Both the position numbers and the translations under genes were made by a program. Shown in pieces: positions 1 to 5,603 of a stretch of DNA of 9,879 bases; within the stretch, counting starts at the first letter, position 1, and each line of letters starts with the position of its first letter. Below the pieces are notes generated by a model that searched no databases, was not told the DNA's origin, and saw only the letters and a list, made by a program, of their open reading frames with translations. Source of the stretch: Sphingomonas sp. (GTDB lineage Bacteria > Pseudomonadota > Alphaproteobacteria > Sphingomonadales > Sphingomonadaceae); contig JACCSV010000223.1 in assembly GCA_013812805.1 (NCBI GenBank), positions 1-9,879 on the forward strand, given 5' to 3'.

Positions 1-2
1 TA

Positions 3-90
3 CCCGCATCCGCGCGGGAATAGCTGGCAAAGATCCGGGAGATCCCAGCCTCCCTTGAAAGTTGTGCGCCGAAGCGCGCCGACGTTCAAG
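3..90. repeat. Three consecutive inverted repeats (candidate structured RNA or element end)
   Basis: Three potential stem-loops follow each other with four-base gaps. The first pairs CCCGC (3-7) with GCGGG (14-18). The second pairs GCTGG (23-27) with CCAGC (45-49) and continues, after a four-base bulge, as GATC (32-35) with GATC (41-44). The third is longest: CTTGAA (54-59) pairs with TTCAAG (85-90), then GTTG (61-64) with CGAC (80-83, one wobble), then GCGC (66-69) with GCGC (74-77), closing a CGAA loop. No T-run follows on either strand, so these are not ordinary intrinsic terminators. A structured RNA, or protein-binding sites at the end of an integrated element, are both possible. No RNA family is recognised. 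Confidence 0.4.
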
Positions 91-325
91 TGGAGGGCGC
101 TAGTTCCGCTTTCCGCCCATTCGAGACACTAGGTGATGGGACGCTGCCGTGGGTCCAGAGGAGGTCAACTTCGCGCCGCGATTGAGCTAAAGCGCGTCAA
201 CTCGGAAAAGCCTGAAAACGCGCCCCGGCCGCGTTTGGGTGGTGCTTGGGATGAGCCGGTGCGGTTGCTTGCAGCTGGCACTAAGCCACTAGCGAATAAC
301 GCTTTTCCGAAACGCTACCACTGCC

Positions 326-370
326 TTCGTAATGATGGGGTCAGGTGTTCGAGTCACCTAAGCGGCACCA
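326..370 (+). other. tRNA-Thr(CGT) 3' fragment, probable attachment site (attR-like)
   Basis: This 45-base stretch reads as the 3' part of a tRNA. It has an anticodon loop TTCGTAA (326-332, anticodon CGT at 328-330), the 3' anticodon strand TGATG, variable bases GGGTC, a perfect T-stem AGGTG/CACCT (343-347 and 355-359) around TTCGAGT, an acceptor strand AAGCGGC (360-366), discriminator A and encoded CCA (368-370). The matching 5' acceptor GCCGCTT, the D-arm and the 5' anticodon strand (expected CATCA, present CTGCC) are absent upstream, so it cannot be a functional tRNA. A break at the anticodon loop is typical of crossover by tyrosine integrases. With this orientation the integrated element lies to the left and the original downstream chromosome to the right. 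The intact tRNA-Thr and integrase would be outside the window. Confidence 0.8.
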
Positions 371-471
371 GACTTTCAACAGACAATTCGACCTTGGGCG
401 CCTGACCTGGGCGACAGGCTCCGTTGTTTTCCAGTCAGCGGCACCGGATGTTCAGACCGGCGCACCGGAAG

Positions 472-1398
472 TTACGCGAACGTCATGTCCTCCATTACAA
501 CAACTGGGGAGTCCTTGCTGCCCAGTGACTGTTGCTGCGCTGCAGCCGCGTCCTCGACACTAACGAGCAAGTGGTAATTTCCACTTGGATCACCTTCGCC
601 AGTGCCGTTGTCGACGCCGGCGATGGTTATATAGTACGTGCCCGACGTCGTTGCTTGATAGGTGAGAAAGGAATCAAACGGCGATACGGTGCCGACGTCA
701 AACATATCGTCGTTGTCATTCTCCGCAACGACATTGCCCGCCGAATCCAAAAGGCTAATGACGGAGTCCAGGTTTGAAACCAGCTCGGGGTCGAAACCGC
801 CATCGACATCGAGCGTAATGGTCTCGCCGGCATCCAGGTGAATCGCGAACACGTCGACGTCCGTGTCGTCCGCTATTTCCCCGCGCAGCTCTACGGAGGG
901 CGCGCCGGGATCGGTGAGGTTTGGATCGTCGAACGGGTTGATCATCAGTTGATCTCTGTCGACTTGATTGGCCGTTTCGATCGTGTCGTTCGGCTCGACC
1001 TCGACCAGGACATTGGTGCCGAAAAAGCTTTGCGGGATGACTTGAGCTGTACTTGTGATTGTCAGCTGACCCAACTTGGCCTCGCCGGTGCTTGTATCGA
1101 TCACCAGGCTGAGGGTCTCGCCGGCGAACTGAATCGACGTTCCAACGGTCCCAAGCGGTATGGAAACAGACACATCGCTAGAAGCAATAATTGCCTGCGA
1201 TCCGGACAGTCGAACCGTATATGTTCCGGCATCGCCAGGCAGCACGATCGTGTCACCACCCGCATTGAAAGAGGCGTCTAGAGTAATATTTCCTCTGGTG
1301 ATTGTTATCACTTCGCCGCCTGAACGGGTACCGATGACGGTGACAGTGCCACCGATATCAACGTCCTCACCCGGCGTGGTAAGTATCAGCCGTGCCAT
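472..1398 (-). CDS. PPC-domain acidic protein, possibly secreted
   Basis: A 308-residue acidic protein rich in D, T, S and G. Residues about 132-281 form a bacterial pre-peptidase C-terminal (PPC) beta-sandwich: an EPND motif at 135-138, TDVDVFAIHLDAGETITLDV around 179-198, a DSVISLLDSAGNVVAENDND strand pair, and TSGTYYITI around 251-259. PPC domains normally sit beside secreted peptidases or in cell-surface proteins; here no peptidase is fused. Residues 1-120 are a beta-rich region (GGDTIVLPGDAGTYTVRLSG near 48-67) resembling N-termini of type I-secreted repeat proteins, but without RTX nonapeptides. There is no classical signal peptide, so type I export is plausible but unproven. The ATG is preceded by GGAG about eight bases upstream, which supports this start; TAA ends it. 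Its base composition looks less GC-rich than the genes to the right. No operon partner is visible. Confidence 0.8.
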   Translation of the reverse strand: MARLILTTPGEDVDIGGTVTVIGTRSGGEVITITRGNITLDASFNAGGDTIVLPGDAGTYTVRLSGSQAIIASSDVSVSIPLGTVGTSIQFAGETLSLVIDTSTGEAKLGQLTITSTAQVIPQSFFGTNVLVEVEPNDTIETANQVDRDQLMINPFDDPNLTDPGAPSVELRGEIADDTDVDVFAIHLDAGETITLDVDGGFDPELVSNLDSVISLLDSAGNVVAENDNDDMFDVGTVSPFDSFLTYQATTSGTYYITIAGVDNGTGEGDPSGNYHLLVSVEDAAAAQQQSLGSKDSPVVVMEDMTFA

Positions 1399-1731
1399 AA
1401 TATTTTCTCCAAACTTCGAATCGTGGACGTTAATCCGATGGCCCGCTCACAATACCACATTTGATAAAGTGCAGCGGCGAAAGTGTTGGCTATCCGAAAA
1501 GACGAAGTCGGCGTGGGTTAGGACGGTCCCCGCGGTATTTTGCGCGCGCCGTCGCGTTTTGCCGTCGGCAATCCTGGTGGATCGCGGTCCCTCAAGCGGC
1601 GCCTAGGTTCACGCTTTCTCCTCCCATGTCCTTGCGCTTGCCCGGCGGCGGCCCCACTTTTGTGCAATGCAGCATAAACTGGCTGCGGACGGTGCTTGCC
1701 GGTGGCGGCGGCAACACGGAGGAGCTGAGTC
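1399..1731. other. Divergent intergenic region
   Basis: This 333-base gap separates the minus-strand PPC gene from the plus-strand esterase, so it should hold both promoters. The first 80 bases next to the PPC start are comparatively AT-rich and probably contain its promoter, though I cannot place -35 and -10 boxes with confidence. A perfect 13-base inverted repeat TTGCCGTCGGCAA lies at 1559-1571. A possible PhaR-type site lies at 1659-1677, about 55 bases before the esterase start. Open frames through the gap are out-of-frame noise without recognisable protein content. Confidence 0.5.
1659..1677. promoter_or_regulatory. Possible PhaR-type operator
   Basis: The sequence TTGTGCAATGCAGCATAA contains TGC and GCA half-sites (GTGCA-AT-GCAGC). 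Polyhydroxyalkanoate regulator PhaR is known in Paracoccus and Rhodobacter to bind TGC-rich sites of the form CTGC-N3/4-GCAG, often near phasin and PHA genes. Lying upstream of a PHB-depolymerase-family esterase makes such a site plausible. The resemblance is by eye, the half-sites are imperfect, and no PhaR gene is in the window. Confidence 0.3.
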
Positions 1732-2823
1732 ATGCGCCGCCTGGGCAAAATCGTTTCACAACTGACCGCGTCTAGCCGGGCGATGAGCAGGCCGACTGCC
1801 AACGACGATGGCCGGCTGGTTCCCCTGACCGGGTTCGGCTCCAATCCCGGCGACCTCGACGCCCGGATCTACCTGCCGGCAGACGCGCCGGGCGCGCTGG
1901 TGGTGGTCCTTCACGGCTGCACCCAGACCGCAGCCGGCTATGACCTGGGCAGCGGTTGGTCGCAGCTGGCCGAACGCCACGGTTTCGCGCTCCTGTTCCC
2001 GCAGCAGCGCCGCGCCAACAATCCCAATCTCTGCTTCAACTGGTTTGCGCCGGGCGACGCGCGCCGAGGACGTGGTGAAGCCCTGTCGATCCGCCAGATG
2101 ATCCAGCATTTGGCAGCCAAGTACCGCCTGGAGTCGTCGCAAACCTTCATAACCGGCCTGTCCGCAGGCGGCGCCATGACCTCGGTCATGCTCGCTTCCT
2201 ACCCCGAGCTGTTTGCGGGGGGCGCGGTCATCGCCGGGCTTCCGTTCGCCACTGCCAACACGGTTCCCGAGGCGCTCGAGCGAATGCGCGGGCAGGGGGC
2301 GCCGTCGCGTCGGGAGCTGGCCGCGCGTGTCCTGGCAGCGACCGATCACAAGGGCCCAGGCCCGACCCTGTCGGTATGGCATGGCACGCAGGATTCGGTC
2401 GTCGAGCCATCGAATGCGACCGCGCTCGTCGATCAATGGCGAGACTTGCACGGTCTCGGCACGACCAGCGGGGCGGTCGAGACGGTCCAAGGCCATCGCC
2501 GCGAAGCCTGGCGCGATTCCGGCGGACGCGCGGTCATCGAGCGGTACGATATCCGCGGGATGGGGCACGGAACCCCGCTCGACACCAGCGACGGTGGATG
2601 CGGAGTCGCCGGCCCGCACATGCTGGACGTAGGGATCTGCTCGACGCAGCTGATCGCGGCTTCGTGGGGTCTGGTTGCTCACGAAGCAATTAAGCGCGAA
2701 TCCCGCAGCGCCCCGCAGCAGCGCCATGCCGACCCGACGACCGCCGAGTCCCCGCCAACGCGTTCGGTCGGGCCCGCAGCCGTTATCGAGGACGCGCTGC
2801 GGTCAGCAGGGTTGATGCGCTAA
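1732..2823 (+). CDS. PHB depolymerase family esterase
   Basis: An alpha/beta-hydrolase of 363 residues in the esterase_phd / PHB-depolymerase family, which hydrolyses ester bonds in polyhydroxyalkanoates, feruloyl or acetyl esters. The triad is visible: nucleophile Ser144 in GLSAGG, Asp221 in WHGTQD, and His279 in GMGHG. HGCTQ at 61-65 is the oxyanion-hole motif after the LVVVLHG strand. The C-terminal 40 residues (after about 322) are low-complexity, rich in S, R, P and A. The ATG has a strong GGAGGAG seven bases upstream. No convincing Sec signal peptide is visible at the N-terminus, so a cytoplasmic location is likely. It stands alone on its strand and converges on the DUF411 gene with 13 bases between stop codons. 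The exact substrate cannot be read from sequence; the possible PhaR site hints at PHA metabolism. Confidence 0.88.
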   Translation: MRRLGKIVSQLTASSRAMSRPTANDDGRLVPLTGFGSNPGDLDARIYLPADAPGALVVVLHGCTQTAAGYDLGSGWSQLAERHGFALLFPQQRRANNPNLCFNWFAPGDARRGRGEALSIRQMIQHLAAKYRLESSQTFITGLSAGGAMTSVMLASYPELFAGGAVIAGLPFATANTVPEALERMRGQGAPSRRELAARVLAATDHKGPGPTLSVWHGTQDSVVEPSNATALVDQWRDLHGLGTTSGAVETVQGHRREAWRDSGGRAVIERYDIRGMGHGTPLDTSDGGCGVAGPHMLDVGICSTQLIAASWGLVAHEAIKRESRSAPQQRHADPTTAESPPTRSVGPAAVIEDALRSAGLMR

Positions 2824-2836
2824 GGCGCGCCGATCG

Positions 2837-3313
2837 CTAGAATCGGAACTCGCTCTGCTGGCCGGAACGGTTGAAGGCGAAGACCTTGATCGCCTCGCCG
2901 CCGCCGTGGCCGCCGTGGACTTCCATGCCCGGGGAGCCAGCTGGCATTCCGGGGACGGCAATGCCGGTGATGCCCTTGGGCTTGGTCCGAAGCAGCTTGT
3001 CGATCGCGGCGAACGGCACGTGGCCCTCGACGACATAGCCGCCAACCCGCGACGTGTGGCAGGAGGTCAAGGCTTCGGGAACGCCGAGCTTGGTCTTGAC
3101 CAATGCCATCTGGCGGGTGGGTACGACCCTGACCGGATAGCCCGCAGCTTTGGCGAGGTCCGCCCATTTGCCGCAGCAGCCGCAGCCGGGGTCGCGATAG
3201 GTGGTCATCGCCGGCTTGGCATCTACCGCCGCGCTCGCCACTCCGCCCAGCGCGAGCGCGCCGGCGGTTGCCGCACCCGCCCACATTGTTTCCCGTCTCG
3301 ACCAATCGCGCAT
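2837..3313 (-). CDS. DUF411 (CopG-like) periplasmic metal-binding protein
   Basis: A 158-residue DUF411 protein. Family members are periplasmic and occur in copper or heavy-metal resistance loci; characterised CopG homologues bind copper through a CxCC motif. Here CGCC lies at 44-47 in RDPGCGCCGKWADL, followed by SCHT (Cys85) and VEGHVP (95-100), all family hallmarks. The N-terminus (MRDWSRRETMWAG then an Ala/Gly-rich stretch ending ASA near 28) looks like a twin-arginine signal. I chose the ATG at 3313 because GGAGAG lies at a good distance before it and the signal then starts at the N-terminus; an upstream ATG at 3355 would add 14 residues before the twin-Arg motif. A Met/Gly/His-rich segment near 123-139 (GMPAGSPGMEVHGGHGGG) may add metal ligands. 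No copper efflux gene is adjacent. It is divergent from the polysaccharide operon and convergent with the esterase. Confidence 0.88.
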   Translation of the reverse strand: MRDWSRRETMWAGAATAGALALGGVASAAVDAKPAMTTYRDPGCGCCGKWADLAKAAGYPVRVVPTRQMALVKTKLGVPEALTSCHTSRVGGYVVEGHVPFAAIDKLLRTKPKGITGIAVPGMPAGSPGMEVHGGHGGGEAIKVFAFNRSGQQSEFRF

Positions 3314-3528
3314 TTGTCTCTCCGCTACTTGCCGGCTCCCTATCGCATCAACCACCTAACCGCGAGATGAATATGGCCAGCCGCTCTAACCCGATCCGAC
3401 TGGCGGACGCGTTGCGCGGCGATAAGCACCGTTTTGGCGAGGAAAATCCTCAAACCACAATGCGTGACGACCGCGCGCCGGCGGACGTCGGAGTTTTAGC
3501 GCCGATTTGAACCGGTAAGTAGTGTCTC

Positions 3529-3542
3529 GTTAGCCAGCTAAC
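3529..3542. repeat. 14-base palindrome upstream of the epimerase gene
   Basis: GTTAGC and GCTAAC flank a CA spacer, a perfect inverted repeat 38 bases before the epimerase start codon. In DNA it could be an operator for a dimeric regulator; in RNA it could form a small GTTAG/CTAAC hairpin that competes with the larger leader hairpin overlapping it. Which, if either, is used cannot be told from sequence. Confidence 0.4.
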
Positions 3543-3578
3543 CCCCAGATGAAGCACGCGTTTTTCGAAAGGGGTTAG
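3538..3578 (+). promoter_or_regulatory. Leader hairpin covering the epimerase ribosome binding site
   Basis: CTAACCCC (3538-3545) is the exact complement of GGGGTTAG (3571-3578), with a 25-base loop. The 3' arm includes the AAGGGG ribosome binding site that precedes the GTG start at 3580. If the transcript starts upstream, an eight-pair stem would hide the site and lower translation. The CTAAC part of the 5' arm can instead pair with GTTAG at 3529-3533, giving two mutually exclusive folds. A regulatory role is inference; no riboswitch family is recognised. Confidence 0.4.
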
Positions 3579-3579
3579 T

Positions 3580-4728
3580 GTGCGTTTCAGCGAGCAGAGA
3601 GTTTTTGTCGTGTTCGGCACTCGTCCCGAAGCGATCAAGCTTGCGCCAGTAGTTCTTGCCCTCCGCAAGCATGGTTCGTTCGCCGTGCAGGTGTGCGCGA
3701 CCGGCCAGCACCGGGACATGGCCGGGCCGGTCTGCGACTTTTTCGGGATCACGCCCGACTTCGACCTTGCGGTGATGCAGCCCGGGCAGAGCCTGGAAGC
3801 GCTCACCGCGGCCATTCTCTCGACCCTGCCGGACGTATTCCGCGCGGTTCAGCCGGACCTGGTGATCGTCCAGGGCGACACCGCGACCGCTTACGCGGCG
3901 GCACTCTGCGCCTTCTTCCACAGGGTTCGGATCGCTCACGTCGAAGCCGGACTTCGAACTTTCGATCTTGGCGCCCCGTGGCCGGAGGAAGGCTTTCGCT
4001 CGATGATCGGGCGCCTCGCCGACTATCATTTCGCGCCGACCCAGGGCGCTTACCGCAATCTCATCGAGGAGGGCGCGCGGGGCGAGCTTGTCGTTACCGG
4101 CAACACCGTCGTCGATGCCGCCCGAATTGCCGCCGCGCGTCTCGAAGGCGTGCATTCGCGCCAGATCGCGCTTCGGCTCGGCGTTTCCTCGACCGGGCGC
4201 AAGAGAATCTTGTTCACGATGCACCGGCGCGAGAGTTTCGGCGACGGCGTCCAGCGCGTGCTGGTCGCGCTCGACGAGATCGCTCGCAAAGAGGACGTCG
4301 AGATCCTGTTCCCGGTCCATCCCAACCCCAGCGTCCGCGAACCTGCGGAGCGGATCCTCGGCGGCAATCCGAATGTCCGATTGATCGAACCGCTCGGCTA
4401 TGACGAGATCATTTTCGCGCTGCAGAACTGCTCCATACTGGTGACGGATTCCGGCGGCCTTGCCGAAGAAGCGCCGGCGTTCGGGACTCCGGCGCTGATC
4501 TTGCGCGAGTCCACCGAGCGCCCGGAATGCGTCGAGTGCGGCAACGCCATTCTCGTCGGTCAGGACGCCGCCAGGCTGAAGGCGCTGGTCGGCGAGCTGC
4601 TCACCGGCGGCGAACTTTACGCAAGCATGTCGTCGGCGCCCAATCCGTTCGGTGACGGGCGCGCCGCCGACCGCATCGCAACCCTCCTCGCCGGCCCGAC
4701 CGCCGCCCGCCTCGTCGCCGCCGCCTAA
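3580..4728 (+). CDS. wecB: UDP-N-acetylglucosamine 2-epimerase (non-hydrolysing)
   Basis: A 382-residue cytoplasmic enzyme interconverting UDP-GlcNAc and UDP-ManNAc, supplying ManNAc (or its oxidised form ManNAcA) for surface polysaccharide. It matches the family over its full length: FGTRPEAIKLAPV at 12-24, ATGQHRDM at 40-47, VQGD with Asp100, HVEAGLRT with Glu122, PWPEE with Glu136/137, TMHRRES with His215, PVHPNP at 245-250, and the C-terminal SGGLAEEAP and RESTERPE motifs that hold the nucleotide. The expected catalytic residues D, E, E and H are all present. Start is GTG with AAGGGG five bases upstream. It heads a run of six closely packed plus-strand genes; the next start is 32 bases after its stop. 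No UDP-ManNAc dehydrogenase (wecC) lies in the window. Confidence 0.95.
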   Translation: MRFSEQRVFVVFGTRPEAIKLAPVVLALRKHGSFAVQVCATGQHRDMAGPVCDFFGITPDFDLAVMQPGQSLEALTAAILSTLPDVFRAVQPDLVIVQGDTATAYAAALCAFFHRVRIAHVEAGLRTFDLGAPWPEEGFRSMIGRLADYHFAPTQGAYRNLIEEGARGELVVTGNTVVDAARIAAARLEGVHSRQIALRLGVSSTGRKRILFTMHRRESFGDGVQRVLVALDEIARKEDVEILFPVHPNPSVREPAERILGGNPNVRLIEPLGYDEIIFALQNCSILVTDSGGLAEEAPAFGTPALILRESTERPECVECGNAILVGQDAARLKALVGELLTGGELYASMSSAPNPFGDGRAADRIATLLAGPTAARLVAAA

Positions 4729-4760
4729 TGCCACGTCACCAAGCAAAGGGGTCTAAAGCC

Positions 4761-5603
4761 ATGCATCGCATCACCACCTTCCTCATTCTCGCCGCCGCGG
4801 CGGTCGCGGCTTCGCCCGCCGCCGCTAACGACGGTGCCCAACCGCGCGCCACGACAGGCGACCCAACGGCGACACTTCGCCCGTTGCCGCCGGTGCCGCG
4901 GCCGGAATCGCAGGTAACGCTCTACAGCGGCTATTATTCGGCGAGCGACGGCTTCACCGACCGCTTCTTCGCCGGCGGCTTCCTTGATCGCTATTTCGGA
5001 TCGACCGGGGTCCACGCGGACGTCGTTTACGTCAACCGCGAGGAGAATGCCGCTTACGGGGCGCTGGGGCTTTCGCAGCGGATCAACGGGCTCGGCCGGC
5101 TTAAGCTGATGGCGGGGACCTCGACCGGCAACCGGTCCATCCTGCCCAAGCTGTCGCTTCACGCCGGCCTTGAGCTAAGCCTGACCAAGGACACGATCGT
5201 GCGCCCGTCGGTTACCTACCGCCGCTTTCGCAACGATCGTTCGCACATCGCGCCGGAAGTACAAATCGCTCACTATTTCGGCGGCAATGCAGCCGGCTAT
5301 TATGTCGCCCAGGTCGACGCTGGCCTGTCGCTCACCAACACCGACAACACCGGCTGGTCACTCGGCGGCGGGCTGACGAACGTGCGCAAGGACGGGCTTA
5401 GGCTCGGCTTAGCCGGGCGCAGCGGCCGAATGGCGTATGATTCACTGCTTGGGAGCGAGATCGATTCCCGCTTTTACGGCGGCGGCCCCAACGTCGGGTA
5501 CCGATTCCTCGGCGGCCAGGAGATCTTCGTTCGCGGCGACGTCACCAGGAACAAATTCTACACCGTTACCGGCGCCTTTATCGGCTTCAAGACGGCGCTT
5601 TGA
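4761..5603 (+). CDS. YaiO-like outer-membrane beta-barrel protein
   Basis: A 280-residue predicted outer-membrane protein. Residues 1-22 are a clear Sec signal peptide (basic start, ILAAAAVAASPAAA, cleavage before Asn-Asp). A Pro-rich linker follows (about 23-50), then alternating amphipathic strands rich in Gly and aromatic residues to the end (VTLYSGYYSASDGF, RFFAGGFLDRYF, HADVVYVNRE, VRPSVTYRRFRNDR, FVRGDVTRNKFYTVTGAF). The pattern and length fit the YaiO-type barrels found with exopolysaccharide genes and related in shape to C-terminal barrels of PgaA and BcsC. I infer it is the outer-membrane exit for the operon's polymer; no TPR domain is attached. An ATG at 4728 overlaps the epimerase stop but would put 11 residues before the signal peptide; the ATG at 4761 has AAAGGGG upstream and is preferred. 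The family match is by pattern only. Confidence 0.75.
   Translation: MHRITTFLILAAAAVAASPAAANDGAQPRATTGDPTATLRPLPPVPRPESQVTLYSGYYSASDGFTDRFFAGGFLDRYFGSTGVHADVVYVNREENAAYGALGLSQRINGLGRLKLMAGTSTGNRSILPKLSLHAGLELSLTKDTIVRPSVTYRRFRNDRSHIAPEVQIAHYFGGNAAGYYVAQVDAGLSLTNTDNTGWSLGGGLTNVRKDGLRLGLAGRSGRMAYDSLLGSEIDSRFYGGGPNVGYRFLGGQEIFVRGDVTRNKFYTVTGAFIGFKTAL

Larger units (their letters stand above)
1..471. other. Non-coding left edge with structured repeats and tRNA fragment
   Basis: I see no convincing protein gene here. The only sizeable open frame on the plus strand (133-405) has basic, low-complexity content, no good ribosome binding site, and runs through the tRNA fragment, so I do not call it. 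The stretch holds a run of inverted repeats (3-18, 23-49, 54-90, weakly 95-118) and the tRNA-Thr 3' fragment at 326-370. If the fragment is an attachment site, positions 1-325 are the terminal, gene-free end of an integrated element. The bases between the fragment and the PPC gene stop (371-471) show a short direct repeat, GCACCGGA, twice, and nothing else I recognise. Confidence 0.55.

Noticed and set aside
1..370. Split tRNA-Thr interrupted at the anticodon loop by a group I intron
   Set aside because: The junction is at the anticodon loop, as in some intron-bearing tRNAs, but no 5' exon, no terminal G before the 3' part and no recognisable P3/P7 core are seen in the 325 bases available.
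133..405. A 90-codon plus-strand open frame at the left edge
   Set aside because: It reads through the tRNA fragment, has Arg/Gly-rich content without recognisable protein character, and lacks a properly spaced ribosome binding site.
1559..1571. Perfect inverted repeat TTGCCGTCGGCAA as an intrinsic terminator
   Set aside because: No T-run follows on either strand and no gene ends there; it is at most a protein-binding site.
1756..2727. Long minus-strand frame opposite the esterase
   Set aside because: The plus-strand esterase has an intact triad, a strong ribosome binding site and family motifs; the antisense product has none.
2830..2846. CCGAT/ATCGG inverted repeat between the convergent esterase and DUF411 stops as a bidirectional terminator
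   Set aside because: The five-pair stem is weak, overlaps the DUF411 stop and has no T-run.
3367..3510. A 47-residue small open frame between the DUF411 gene and the epimerase
   Set aside because: No convincing ribosome binding site and no recognisable features; it lies where the divergent promoters should be. It could be real but cannot be supported.
3538..4746. Long minus-strand frame opposite the epimerase
   Set aside because: It is the complement of a full-length, motif-complete enzyme; high GC suppresses stops on the other strand.
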